Shown here: positions 24,240 through 37,745 of the stretch, in pieces
Layout: each line of letters begins with the position of its first letter
Position numbering within the stretch: position 1 is the first letter of the stretch
Made by a program: the position numbers and the translations under genes
Notes under the pieces: model-generated
Seen by the model: the letters and a program-made list of their open reading frames with translations, nothing else
Databases searched by the model: none
What the model was told of the DNA's origin: nothing
NCBI GenBank assembly: GCA_023333565.1
Contig: JAJKFH010001094.1
Coordinates: forward strand, 3,162,001 to 3,226,000
Origin: Puffinus mauretanicus
Lineage: Eukaryota > Chordata > Aves > Procellariiformes > Procellariidae
Length of the DNA stretch: 64,000 nucleotides
Direction: 5' to 3'

Positions 24240-24720
24240 AGCCAGACAGTAGATCAATAAACAACACAGATAAACAAGTATCTTCTTAGAAGTGTGCGAG
24301 CATTTCTACAGAGGAAGGAATATGACCGTTAGGATGTTCTTTAAACTGTAAACACGTCATTATCCAGATGTTTAATTCCCCTCTTAGACTGCACAATAAT
24401 AAACATAAATAAACACTTTTAAAAAATCTGGTTAACATTCTTCAGAGCAACTTATCAAACTATTATTTTTTCAAGGCAAGGAAGTTCTATTTGCATTCCT
24501 GCTTCTTCATTACCACGCACTTTATATTTTTGGTCAAATGATCCTCAAAGCTGAGTATCCTCAAGTCTCACAGGAGACAGGGAGCACCTTGGAGGGCTAA
24601 TGGCCAAGCTGGCCGCTCATTTAGCATCCTCAGCTATTTGCAGGTTCAGCCAACATTTACGCAGTTAACCTATCCAAGGGATGGGTTGTACACAATTAGA
24701 CAGAATACAGTGACATAAAT
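24240..24720. promoter_or_regulatory. possible distal regulatory element with forkhead sites
   Basis: Four exact ATAAACA motifs, the core bound by forkhead proteins, lie at 24257, 24270, 24399 and 24409, two pairs each spaced by 10-13 bases. The surroundings are unique, non-repetitive AT-rich sequence without open frames. Clusters like this occur in developmental enhancers, but ATAAACA is also frequent by chance in AT-rich DNA, so the call is weak. Confidence 0.2.
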
Positions 24721-27700
24721 TGTCCAAGTCACTCATTTTACATCTTTAAAAGATGTTTTTTGAAAAGATTTTTGCTTATTTATGAATATTTTAATAGCAT
24801 AATGCAATTCTGCCCAAAATATCCATACAGGACACTCAGTAGGAATCTGTTCAGCGTTTATAGGAAACCCACTTCCATTAAGCAACCGATCTTTGTCCGT
24901 CCCATGAGTGCTCACCATAAACAAGTTCACACTGCTTGTCTCTCTCCTTCCTCCTGCAATCTGCAGCGCCACTGATATACCTGGAGCTTCTGAATCCATT
25001 TATTTTCCACCCTCTGGCTACTTACTGCCCTGGAAGGCTTTGCCCCGTCACTTACAGTGGGAAAAACTCTTAAAACCTTGTGGGGAATAACAGGGCTGCT
25101 GGGGCCAGGCAAGGAAATTCGGCTCCAAGCGCAGAGATGGGGAAGTGACTGGCGATGGGAGGGATTCTTTAGGCAGTGATGGAAAGTGTTAGGGGTAGAA
25201 GGAGGAGAGAGGCATAGGAGTAGAAGGGAGTCAGATATCTGACTGGAAAACTCAGGAAATGTTAAAGCAAAAAAAAAAAAAGGAGTTTAGAAATACATTA
25301 GTCCATGACTGGCACACTTTCATGAGTTAGTTACAGCAGCAGGATGAATTTGGGATGAAGGAGCTGGCTAATATGTGAAGAACAGGAAGACTTCGGTATT
25401 TAAAAAAAAAAAAAGCAACTGCAGCGGGAAAGGAATACATATTCTTTTGCTTTGACTCATTTCTTTTGCCTTTGTTTTTTTTTTTTTTCAGTAAGACCTG
25501 GCAGGGATTTGCTCTGCCAGGGGCACTTCGCTGTGCTGCTCCTCTCTGGTTGCACTGGTCCCATTTCCAGCTGCAAACTGACTTGGGGGCATTGCTGAAC
25601 CAACGGGAAGAGCTTTGCTGGGGGTATGCTCAGGACTGCAGGCAGTGATGACACAGGCGATTAAAGTGCATGGAAGAAGCATGTATTTTCTACAAGCAGG
25701 AACCACTTTTCTGAGTGTTCTGCCACAAAACAACTTTGTGCTGCATGAAGAGGCTGCCGTGGCATCCAGCTGATACAAACACTTCGAAAGAGCCCATTTG
25801 TTTAGACACGTAAGGGTTTAAACTTCATTTTCGTAACCTCTCAGGTTCTAGTTACATCTTTTCGGGAGGAAAACATACTGACTTTTGCATTTCTGTAAAT
25901 GCTACATTTCAAATTTCAGGAACTCTCGCTTTTAATATTTTTCTTCCTTTGGCTATTTTATGTTCCTTTTTTTTCTCTACATGTTTGGAGATTGTCCAAA
26001 GAAATTAATTAAACTTGAAGGACATGATATTTGTTTCTTGTTTCAACCTCTTTCCCAGATTCCTGCTGCTGGGCGTTGCCCTTAATTAACAGCATTTTTG
26101 TTTGAAATCACATACTTAATGATCTTTATGTTCTCACTCTTTGTTTGGTTTAGGTTTTTCCTATTTCATTCTTCTGTTTCTTTTTTTGTTTTGTTGTTGT
26201 TAAAAAATGTATGTTTATTTATTTCAAAGACTATACTGTTTATCCAAGTGAATAATACCTTTAAGTGGAAAAAGAAAAGCCAGGCCAATTTCACTGCTTC
26301 TTTACTGTCTCAGCTTAATAGCTCTGTGGTTTCTATTTTTTTTCCTTTTTGTGTGTGTTTCTAATTCCAGCTGTGCAACGCACATCAAACCAGTCTGTGG
26401 TTATACTTCTTGGTAAACTATGCTACTTAACATTTCATTTAAAAAACAATTAGTCTTTCTTCCCCCCAAGAAAACAAAATGAAACTACAATAATATTGTT
26501 TCAGTTATATCCACAGATACTGGATAATTGATTTCCGCTGTATCTTAAGAAAGCATTTTTCTGTTTTGTTGGCAACACCGGATCTTTTTAATTTAATTAA
26601 TGTTTCAAAAGGTAAACTGATTCAGTTAGGATAACTTTTCAATGGAAATAGTGAGATGCAGAAGAAAGCTTTTTTCAAAGTTAGTTGAAGGATCTTGTGT
26701 GACTTCCCCATGAGAGAAAAGCAGCCCACTTTAAATCAGCTGAGTTTCATCAATGAAAGGAGAATGGGGCCTAGTGGAATCACTCTGGAGCTGAGCTGCT
26801 TGCAAAAATACTTTATTATTTCCCACGGTAATTTTAAAAAACTTTTTTTTTTAATATAAAGACACTTCCCCCTCCCCCTCCCATAGCCAGCCCCATTTTG
26901 TCCAAAAACAGCAAGCAAAACATTTTTCTAAAAAATTTCTGATGAACTCTTTAGGGGTGCGAAATCAAGAGGAATTCTTGCAATAGAGAATTGATGTGAC
27001 TGGAGTATAAAATGTTTAGGGCTGCATTATGTCTTGAACAGCAAATAACGTTACGCCCCCATCCTAGGAAGTTTCATTCCTCAGGGCCGCCTTTGTTGTA
27101 GGTGGACAGTAACACGCTGCCGATCTGCCCAGTAACCATTTGAGATAGATGGCACCTATGCGAGGTGACCTACTACGGCCAGCAACCGGGCAGTAAGGCC
27201 GACACTCCTTCCACACCCCTCCTCATCCCGCTGCTCTGCAGGAAAAGGGCTGCTCTTCTTCAGTCTGTGTGAGGATGGACAGTGGCTTCACATGAGGATG
27301 AGCATGAGGAGAACCAGCCAGCTCAGGCAATGTGAGCTCAGGACTCTCAGGTCTGAAAGAGCCCAGGACTAACACCTACCAGCTTTAAAGCCCCTACCCA
27401 CTTTAATAGTTTACAAGAGCAGCAACACTGTTTTATGGCACCCAAAAACCGTCCTCTCTTTCTCATTAGGAGTGAGATAATGTTATCCTGTAACCAGCAA
27501 GAAACAGTAATTCTACTTGCCATGTTCAAAACCAGTCAGTTTTTAAGTACAGGCTTATACAGTCCTTACTGGAGCCCCAAAACCCAGGCAAATCTGTTCT
27601 TCGTTAATGCTTTGGGTCATATGACATTTATCTGCGTGCAGGGACCCCACTGATACTGGCTTGCGGGACTGACGCGCAGAACAAAACCAGTGTGCAGCCC

Positions 27701-30700
27701 CTTTCGTACTCCATTTCTCCAGTGGACGTATTTCAACCTGAAGCTGTAAATGGCTTAAAATGCAGGCCCTGACTGTCTCATGATTCATGCCCAAACCTCC
27801 CACCGATGCCACTGAGGAGGGGCACGTAGGAAATGCAGGGTGTGTTGCCTGTTCTCATGAACGGAGGTTATAGCATCTCCTTCAAAAAAACCTTTTCCTT
27901 AATCATCAGGAATGACATCTGCTTTTGGTGAAGACAACTCAAGTCAGCTAAAAGATGATGGGGAAACGACCTCCTGCTTTCACCTCTGAAGTGACTAGGT
28001 AATCATTTATCATTCTTTTAAAGCAGGAACCATATTCCTTTTCCATTTAGATAAGGGAAATGGAACGCATCCAGCAAAAAACACCAACCATCCTCCAGCA
28101 GACCACAGAAGTCAGATGGATGCCAGCACTAAAGGAGGCTCACTTAGGTAGACTTGGGAAAAACTACTGAAAAGAGCATTTGCAGAATTCAACCCCCCCA
28201 GTTGTGCAATGAGGAATTACAAAGGCTCCGAGAACATGAGCTAGCAGAGCGTGCATGACGCTCAGAAATGCCTACGTAGCGAAACCTAAAGGACTGGGTT
28301 TTGCAGAGTGGTCAGCCAAAAAGACTTTTTGTTGATGATGTAATATTTGTAGCTTAATCTGCTTGAGAAATGTGATGAAGAAGTTCCTGGAACTATTTTA
28401 AACTGCCTTGGAGCCTGCATGTGTATTTGCAGCTGAACAGTTAAAATAAATCCATGTTAGAAAAACACCAATGTCTTCATTAGTTGAGCTTAATGCATAA
28501 CACAAAGCCCATCTCTCTTCTCAAGCTCAGCAGTTTGGCTAACAGGCCAGACAGCATTGTTGACAATACAAATTACTGACTAATTCCTTTCACACACCTT
28601 GATAAGGAGATAAGATAAAACCAGACACGCTACAGGTGTTTAGACTGGAGTGACACTTTAGTATCCCTGATTGTACTATGTCCTACTCTCTGCTCATCTG
28701 CCACGGACTACCGATACATCTGTATTTAGAAGTCATCGGATGAAGGTATAAGCAGCACTGGGAACGGGAGGGGAGGATGACCACTGCTCACACACAGTAA
28801 CATTGCTCAGACTATGAAACAGTGAAAGGTGGATCATTCTTTTCTCCTGCTGAGGCTGGGCCACGGTGGTGAAGGAATATGAGTTGGACAGGGAGAGGAA
28901 CAAATCAAAACAAAAGGCTTTCCTCCCTGAGTCAGGAAAACAGGGACTCTTCCTGCTCCCAGCCCTGTCTAGACACATCATTCAATGATCCAAATGGAAA
29001 ACGTTTAATTCATCCTTGGGGCAGGAAGCAGGATTCACTCCTCCTGTGTTGAGGCAAGTCCACTCCAACAAACCCCTTTGCTATCTCAATCCTGCAAACT
29101 GCAAATCGGACTCAAAGGTATCAACCATCAGAGCAGCTTACAAATTGGTATTGCAAAAAAATGTACTCTATCAGCACCTTAACAAATGAGGCAAGTACAC
29201 AGTCACCCTCCTCCCCCCCCACACCCCCTGCCCCAAATTCCCACTGGGAACAGATGTTCAAGGCTCCCTGTTCCACCATCACCATTCCTGTATCGCATCT
29301 AGCTTTTATATGAGATTCGTGGAGTGAGGATAGTTACAGTTCTGGTAAGAAGGTCATGTATTCGATATATCTCATGACATCCCACATAAAGCTGTACCAG
29401 CATGTTTTCAGAAGGTAGAAGGAAGGTGCAAACACAATAGAAATAATAATCAAGCAACCTTAAGCGATGGGGGAAGGAAATGAGCTAATTTCCAAATGCT
29501 CAGTGCCCAGTCATGGAGACCGAGGGCAGGTAAACAGGAAAAGAGAGGAAGGAGGAGGTCATTACACCTTTGGCTAGAGAAGCTTCTCAGGGCAGTTGTT
29601 TGGAGCGACTACTTATCTTTAAGAGGTGAGGAAAGATATAGGCTGAAGGACTGTCCGAGGCAGGCTAGTCCTTGAACGGGTTATAGAGTCCATATAGCCA
29701 GCCATACAAGTCAGTTGACACGTTGTGATGACTTGAACATTATTGTTAGATGTTTATTGAGACTACGCATAGTCCTGCTAAATGCATTTTTGTTCTTTTA
29801 AATTTCTGTAATTTTACATTACTGTAAATCTACATTTTTAATTCTTACTTTGAGTTATAAGTAAAAATGCATCTTGGCTAGTGATGAAGTTGATTCTTAG
29901 CAATCTGACTCACAGTACACTCACGGGGAGAAGATGAAACCTCCCCAATCTCTGGGGAGATTCCATTTATTTTCCTTTGAATAGTGTGGGCTGAAAGCTG
30001 GAAGAATACTAGGTCAGATCTGTTGAACGGACTAGACTCACTCTGGGTTCACCGTGATTTGCAAGAGCAGAAGCCCACAGGCTGAGAATTCACCAGAAGA
30101 GAGTTGCCAGGGGCATATTCCAGAAAGAGATTTGGGGTTTTGGTGCTCAGCCATGCAATAGGCAAGTCAGGCAGCCGGCTGAGAGAGGCTTTGCGGGTCA
30201 TGATCCAGGGCAAAGTTGTCATGTTTCCCTGCAAAATGTGTCCTAGGGGTGAAAGCGGAGGATGCTTAGGACACCACAATGTCTACGCAGATTAGCACAG
30301 GCCCAGCAACACTTAGGCATCTGAAAAGCCCTTAAGTCTCTTAATGGATCTTCTCTTAAGCCTAAAAAGGTAGGGAGGTAGGGCCAGGGAATCTGAGGAA
30401 TTTGTTGATTAAGTGACTTCCATCAGTGGGAAATGCACAGAATCCTGGACTCAGCCACCCCAGTGGGAATTGTGGCAATAGGGCACCGATGGTAATATGG
30501 GTTGTCTTCCCTCGCAGTTCAGGAAAGATGCTGGCACAACAAAGTTTCCCTGCTTCTGTTTCAGGGGATCCATGTCTGTATCTTTGAATTTGCATTTAAT
30601 TCTCCTTTTTCCTTTGCTGCTTGTATTATTCTCTCCTTATCCCAATAATCCAAAAGTGTTATTTTCTCTCTAATTTGTTCCCACAGATGGCAGGGTAGGG

Positions 30701-31688
30701 AAATCGAAAACTGAAGTCAGAGACCTTGGGAGTATAATGAAAATGAAATCATGTGCCTCCAGATTAAAAAGAGGAAACGTATTAAACCTTTAAAAATACA
30801 GATTAATCAATTATGTATGCAAAAGAGGACACAAGAATTACAGTCATGAAAAGCGGAAGGAAATTCAGAAGTACAGTATATGCCTCTGGGATCCTCCTGA
30901 CTCAAATCCAGCAAAGGGATGTATTTTCCCTCCATGCATGCCCATAAATCCCATGAATGTCAAAGGGACACTGATAATTTAGAATAGGCCCAAAATTTAG
31001 GTTTAGAGAAAAGAAAAAGAAAAGAGGTTTCATAAAACATTATCATAAAGCAACAGCGTTAAAAATTTTAAGCACATTTCAGTGACCGTTAAAGGGGGGA
31101 GAAGAAGAGGGAACTGAACAACTTCTCTCACATTGTTACAATTCTCACACCAGAGACTATTATTTACAGACGCTGCTATATTTGCTTTCATTATGCATTA
31201 TACTATTGGAAGAGGCCTGTGGCAGTCCAAAATGGCTGCACCAGGGATCAATATGGAGAAGCACCTTGGAAAGGATGCCTTGTGCTCTTTTCGGATAATC
31301 TGATGACCTGGCCTGCCAGCGATACTGTAGGAAAGAGAGGGATCAAAATGCCACCACCTAAGTTTAGTGTTTAGTGTTCTGCTGTTGCAGTCCTTGGGAG
31401 ATACTTAGGGTGTCTTCCATGTAAGATCATAAAGAAGGGAAAAAAAAAAAATTAAGTGCCCATTTATATATGTGTGCTTGGAGGGCCAAATTTTACCCTA
31501 CCGAATTGTCTGGAAAAGTAAACTAATTCCTAAAACTAACTCCTCACAACGTTGATAGTGTTTTCCTAGCATTCTTCTCTTCATCATTCTGACTACGTTT
31601 CCAGGACCATGTCTTTTACCATGAAGAGAGAATACCTCACTGTTGTGCTGACAAATTACATAAATGTTAAATTTATATAATTTTATAT

Positions 31689-32665
31689 AGAAACATAGAC
31701 TGACAGAGATCTCCTGGCAATATAAGTCCAAATCCTTATTGTCTCAACCAACCAGCGATATGTTAAGAACATTTTAATTAGTGTCAAAACAAAACTAACG
31801 GAATATTTTCCCTAGGCCCTCTTTCCAAACTTCTCAGAACTTACCCCGAACTTACTGTAAAACTAGCTGAGTGACTTGCCTTCAAAAACTCTTGCAGAAG
31901 AGCTATTCTAGATCTTCACCATTCTGATGGTTCAAAAGCTTCTAGTTTTAAATACAGATAAATTTGTGGCCAGCGGTATTCCTTTGGTTTTTTATCAACA
32001 TTGACCTGAATAATGTTGAAATACTGCTTTCCCTACCTGGTCTTTATCCTCCCTACCTCCATAGAATTACATATTTCTCCTCCCAAACTTTGCTTTGCCA
32101 AGCCATCCTGCTTTCATCTCATCCATCGAACTTGCCACTCCCAGATCATCCTACCAGTTCTTTTTTGTATCTGTTCTAGATTCAGTTAATGTTTCCTAAT
32201 ATGCGAGGACACAACTACACACACAGTAATTCTAGCTGGCTCTTACTCCTACCTTACACAACACTATTACAAGTTCCCTATCTCTACTGGAAATGCCTCA
32301 CCAGTGCAATTGGGGTGGTGTGTTACTGCTGTGGCGATGTATCCATCAGCCTTTTTCCACAGTTGTCGGCAAGTCAAGAGCTCTTGGCCTAGGGCAGAAA
32401 TGCTAGTTATTAGACCCCAAATGAACATTTTCTACTGCTAACTATCATCCCATTACTACTACCTCACTCCTCAAAACTATTCATGCAATTCTTTCTGTTA
32501 GGGTTTTCTGATCCTCCCACATATCGGCAATGCCTTCCAATTTGGAAGGTCTAGAAAACTTTGTTAATACAAACCTAATTATGGCATTCTTTAAGAAAAA
32601 TATTAAATAAGGTCCCACACTGATTGCTGGTGAACTCTGCTAGGTACATCTTAGAAATCACTAAA
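31689..32665 (-). mobile_element. CR1 LINE, decayed 3' part
   Basis: Read on the minus strand this is the end of an old CR1 non-LTR retrotransposon: the C-terminal part of the reverse-transcriptase reading frame followed by the 3' region. Recognisable plus-strand pieces, in order, are GAAACATAGACTGACAGAGA (near the element's 3' end), CCCTACCTGGTCTTTATCC, ATCATCCTACCAGTTCTTTT, CTCTACTGGAAATGCCTCA and CGGCAATGCCTTCCAATTT. They line up in the order of the ancient CR1 types of turtles and crocodiles rather than the younger chicken types. Translation on the minus strand gives scraps such as NGMIVSSRKCSFGV in the expected place, broken by many stops. It is 5'-truncated, as most CR1 copies are, and cannot be mobile. 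Borders are approximate. Confidence 0.8.
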
Positions 32666-35600
32666 AGTTTTTGTACAGTTAGAGTAAAAGAATGCTGTTT
32701 CTGTTGAAGAGAGAAGCACATTTGTCACAGTCAGTCTTAGAAGTAAAAGGTGAAGATTAACAAACAGAAGAGATGATAGTTATACTGATGTCAAAGGAGA
32801 TTTTAGTTCTGGATTTCTTCCTGTCCCCAAGGAATCTTTAGGTTTGCATAAACTGTGAAAGACAAATATCTTTTCTTATCAAGGTATCTTTCTTTCCATA
32901 GTGTCAGAACTGCCCATGCTAAATAGTTCACCTTTTATTCCATACAGAAAGCAGCTTAACACTGTGGATGTTATGGAAGCTTTTGTGTAAAGCCAAAAAT
33001 GTGCACATATAATGTAATAAATAGTTGTGACTGTGCTATTCAGGTGTTACTGCAGGTGTCATGGAATTTCACCAAGATCTCTGTAGAGTCTGCATCACTT
33101 GGCAACAGATTGGCACTTGGTCTTTTGCTACATTACAGCTTGCGACAACTACAAAATGCAAATATTCCATTTTATCTTTGCCCATACACTGTTTGAAGCA
33201 TCCACCAGTTTTAATGGTTAGCAGCAACTTCTTAGAAATAAAAATAAGTTTAACTCGTACTAAAGAGGCAACATTTCTTTGAGATCCCTGGGGACAGTTA
33301 GATAGCACAATCTAGTACACAATTTTGCCCAGTAAATTTCATTTTCATTTAACTTACGTATGATTTACTTTTCCTCTAATATTATATATAGGTATATTAT
33401 TCCTACCTTTTTTTCCCATGAAAAGTGTATCAGCTGATGGAATTTTGACTCCAGAAGAAGGATCCTTTTTTTTTTCCACTCCATGTCTGTATTTCCATCT
33501 TGATTTTTTTCCCCACTTCATTTCCTCATTTTTTTTTGGCTTCTTTTCTGACTTTCTGAATCCATTTACAAACTGCAATCCTATTTGGAGAAATAAAATG
33601 AGTTAGTTCATTATGTCAAATATACAGAAAAAAACAACCTGAAAAGATACAAATAAGCAAACATTATCCCTGTGTGTATATCTGAGGAAAACACTCTATT
33701 TTACATTTCCTGAAGAATCAAATGCTGTGGTTTTTGTGAAAGTAAGCAAAGTATAACAAGAAAATTGTCTTTACTGCAACTTTGGAAGTTTTGACATTGT
33801 GCAAGAAAGGAAAAAGACCTTTGTTGCACAGTGGTGTCAACCTGCAGTAAATACTATATTTGTGCAGTTCTGCTATTTTATTTAAATACAAAATAATTAT
33901 CGCACACTTTAATAAAAGCTGAGCAATGTCACAATTATACACACATGTCATGCTAAAGATCACAGTGTTCTAATCATCCAACAACCAGAAGCATTTCCCA
34001 ATTTCCTTCCCAATTCATTTCAACATTAAGGAATATATCCCTTCACAAATATACACACTGACTTTACGAGGCAACTTAAAAAAGATGTTCAGCCATGGCA
34101 GAGACTATCATGAAGGAAGCAGAAGTGAGTATTTGGGGCAAGGTCCTATTACGTTAGGTGCCGACTCATTCGAAGTTGGTTGCAGATGGATAATAGGTAG
34201 TACATTGTGATTTCCGTGCAGCAAAATGGGGGTGCTGGGAAGAGATGCTGCACGCTCTCGGTGGTTCTCAAGCTGTTTGCATCTCCATGACGTTGCCCTT
34301 CCAGTGACCTCCTTTCTTCAGAATTTATTTCCAAAACTAAAATAGCCTTTCCAGGCTACTTTGAAATTAGTTTACTTTAGGATCAGCTTACCTTAAAATA
34401 AATAAAATACAAATTTGTTTGTTCCCCTCCAGTTTCTAAACTAGAAGTTATTGTGATGGCTCAACCTTTTTGTCCTGTATGCACTTAACTCATAAGCAAT
34501 CATACAATATTATGATTTTATATTGAGTAGGATATACTACTATTTACTATAGTAACAGTGGGATGTTGTCCCAATAGCTTATTCTTACAGTGCACTTTTG
34601 TCCCTTGAAATACAGATAACTTACTAACAGTGACTGCCACATGAAGCTGTTACTCTGTATTAGAGGTCCAACACAGCTGCCTGACCCATCTGTGTTTACA
34701 GGATTGATTTCAATCTCTGTTCTTAAAATTCCCCTAATTCACCTATTTCAGTGTAGTTTACTTTGTTGTCAGTGAGCCTTTTTTCCATATCTTTCTGTAC
34801 CCTCTCTCATGCAGTTTAGACAGAAAGCATTCTCTTTAAAATATCATGTGTTTGTAAGACCATGTAACAAAATGTGATGTGCAAAGATAAAATACTAAGT
34901 TGCAATTTTAATAGGACTACTTGTCCCAATCAATTGATTCCACAAATCCAGCGATAAAATCAAGAAATCCGACGTCTGTGCCATTCCCTGAAAAGCACTG
35001 CCAATACCAAATTATACATTCCCCTCACCCCAAACTGCAGCTCATTTTCTTCTGCTCCATATAACACAGGCAACATTTGTTAAGTATCGCAATACAGGCA
35101 CTATTCGATGGAAGTTTTAATGTGAATTCAACACATTCATTAATTTACTGAAATTTTCCCCAAAATGCACAATTTGACAATGTGCAAGAAAGACTTGTCT
35201 CATTTCATACTGTTTCTTAATGACTGAAAGGCATGTGTTGATTTTTCACTTCGGTGTTTAGCATTTATGCTGTTCAAAAGCTGGTATTTGTGTTCCACAG
35301 CATGTTCAGAAGTGCTGGGGAAAAATAATTAATTTCACTTTTGAATAAACATCAGAAGTCTCCCAAGGAGGGAAAAGAAAACTATTTGAAGGTATTTTCA
35401 AACCTAGATGAAACTTGGAAGGTTAAACCCCGAGTCTCCTGCCTTCCTTTCAGCAAAGAATTGCTCTCAGAGAGCAAGAGGTGCTGGAGACCTGGCTCCC
35501 TGAGCAGGCACTCGGGCAAGATGTTTGGAAAACAGGCAAGATTTCATCAGGATGTCATTAGCGCTTTGTCGGAAGGTTTTTGAAACGGGTAGTCTTCTGG

Positions 35601-36189
35601 AAAATACCCTATTTTAAAAACATCAGCTTTTTCTGATGGATTTTCACGAATTTTCTGCTGAAGCAAGTTGTAGAAGCAATTCAACGGGGTGTCACTTTAA
35701 GCAAGGACAAGACCGTGATGTGCTTGAGATTTTAAAATCCAAACCACGAAGGCATGTATTAGTGAGGAATATTGCCGTGAACACAATGTGGCCTTAAGTA
35801 CTATTCTGATGAATAATGAACCCTCTTATTTCTGGGTCTGTACCCTCCAATGGTCTTCTGCCTTTGAAATAGGTCAGTGCCAACCCAGAAACCCATATGT
35901 CTTCAGAACTTCTTTTTTTTTGGTTTGTTTTCTATAGTCTTCCACTGTCAAAATATGTTGTATTTTTCTTTACAAATGCCCTGCTTTGGAAACCTGCACT
36001 GAAAACTGAGCTGCTTCAATTAGCATGTCTTATTTGTCTATGTTTCTGTTTCTTGACTGCATGTGCTTAGGTCTTCAAAGCAGATCTTCAGGGCAAATTC
36101 TTGTGGATATCTAATTCCCAAATGCATTTCCCACAAATAGCCTGTAAGATATATTTAAAAATCAGATATTTTGTTTAACATTCTTTCTA
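32666..36189. other. gene-free stretch between two LINE relics
   Basis: AT-rich unique sequence with no gene recognised. Frames are at most about 80 codons and are not recognisable. From about 33460 to 33540 it is T-rich. Nothing else stands out. Confidence 0.5.
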
Positions 36190-37745
36190 GCTGACCTTTT
36201 GCTTGTCACTGTGACCTCATCCTAGCCTTTCTTCCAGTCTCAGTGTTTCCTCTTATCTGCTCCCTTCCTCTTTCCTTCACCTCTCATTCTCGTTTGGTTC
36301 TTTTCTCTTCTCACACTACAAATATGCCTTGTTTCTTCTCCTATCTAAAATCTCCCACCTTTCACCCCACTTACATCTATAATTTCCATCCCATCTCTCT
36401 TTTCTCTCTAAGCAAACTGAAGATGTTCTTTACAATAACTCCCTGAATTCCTCCCTTCTGGTTCTACCTCATATTCCCCAACGTGCTCTCTTCCCCTTTC
36501 ACCTTGCAGAAACCATAACGGCAGTTCCCTCCTAAATCTCAGCACTCCTACCCCATCCTCACCTTCCTGGACCTGTCACTATCACTAACACTATCAGACT
36601 CCTCTTGACCACCTCTCCTTTCTCGATTCCCAATATTCCCCTTCCCCTTTTCCTCAAAGTATCTTCCCTTCTCCTGCTTTCTGTAGGCATTCCACAAGAT
36701 TCCCTTCTCTTTCTCTTCTACACATTGTCTGTGGATAATCTTATACACCCACGGAAACAAATCACAATTTCCATAATACAGATTCAGAGCTCTGTTCCAT
36801 ATCAATTTATTCCAGACGTGTCTCCTTCTATCCAAATGGGAGTCTTGGTCAGTCTCTGGATGTCACACTTAGGGTGACTAAAAGCCCTGAATGTTCATAA
36901 GTCCTTTCCCTTATCTTCATCTTTGATCATGGTGAGCAACACCGCTTCCAGCTGTGGATGTTCACATGCAGAAACACGAGATCCTGTCTTCTCACTGAGT
37001 CTCCCATCTGTGTTCTGATTCAGTCCGCATCGTGTTTCCACACGCTATCTCTAAACAATAGTCTTTATTGTCTCTACTTACTGCTGAAGTTCTTGTCCTG
37101 CCGCTCATCTCGATTAGCGCAATGCCCTTTTCTCTGGCCTTCACAAAAGCACTCTTGCCCTGCTCATTTCGGGCCCCAGCTATATAAATCATTTTCCTGG
37201 CCTGTTGTTCTGACTATACCCATTATCTTTGAACCCTTTCAATGATTCCTTTTTCCTCTGGGACATCAAGCTTATTGTGACTCTCTTAACTTTCAAAGCC
37301 CTTCATGGCTTACTCCCAACTTGTCACTTTTTATTCACTATCAAAATATAAATGCCCGGCATCAGTCGGCCCCAGATGCCAGCTTCAATTGATCAATTTG
37401 TTAAATTTTCCAACAAGCATCTTTTGTGCTTTCTCCCTTGCTGCCCCTCAGGCTTGAGAAGAGCCTGCATGTGCATTCATAAAACCGTTATCCTCCTTTG
37501 AGTCCCTTATTAAAATTCTCCTTTGCCAAAAACTTGAAAATGGTTAGCTTACAGGCGCATGGAAAGCACCCCCTAGTATGATCTCGTTATTCCCTTATTC
37601 TTATCCATCTGTGGTCACCGGTCTCCTATTTCGATTATATTATTGTAAGCCCTTTGGGACAGAGGCCGGCTGTTTTATGTTTCTGCAGCACTTAGTGCGC
37701 AGTGGTTCTAGACCACAATTTGGACTGCAAGGTGCTGTGGTAACA
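36190..37745 (+). mobile_element. L2-clade LINE relic with reverse-transcriptase remnants
   Basis: A decayed non-LTR retrotransposon on the plus strand, about 1.55 kb. From 36686 the translation reads GIPQDSLLFLFYTLSVDNL, matching the reverse-transcriptase block GxPQGSxLxPLLFxxY of L2 and related elements. Around 37069-37118 it reads LLTAEVLVLPLIS, which fits the segment just before the conserved LDYCN block. At 37283-37318 it reads LLTFKALHGLLP, a signature of the L2-type C-terminus. Frameshifts and stops separate these blocks, and the YADD catalytic box is not intact. The tail from about 37641 (TTGTAAGCCCTTTGGGACAG, then CAGCACTTAGTGC) has the form of L2-like 3' ends. The 5' half is strongly pyrimidine-rich, as in the related turtle elements. 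The 5' border is uncertain. The L2 assignment could be a close relative within the CR1/L2 group. Confidence 0.8.

Larger units (their letters stand above)
16109..31688. other. long gene-free stretch
   Basis: No recognisable gene in about 15.6 kb. The largest frame is on the minus strand at 21826-22428 (about 200 codons), but its translation shows no domain, repeat or signal I know, and no promoter or conserved splice pattern goes with it. Two degenerate repeats with motifs of the GGCCAAATTCTGC and CTGAAGTCAATGG kind lie at about 18120-18265 and 24030-24085. A run of 19 T is at 22808-22826. A segment with several forkhead-type sites lies at 24240-24720. Confidence 0.5.

Noticed and set aside
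25471..25500. T run followed by CAG as a plus-strand splice acceptor
   Set aside because: No recognisable exon or donor follows it.
36605..36877. 90-codon open frame as a host gene
   Set aside because: Its GIPQ..LFLFY block identifies it as a surviving piece of the L2-like LINE.
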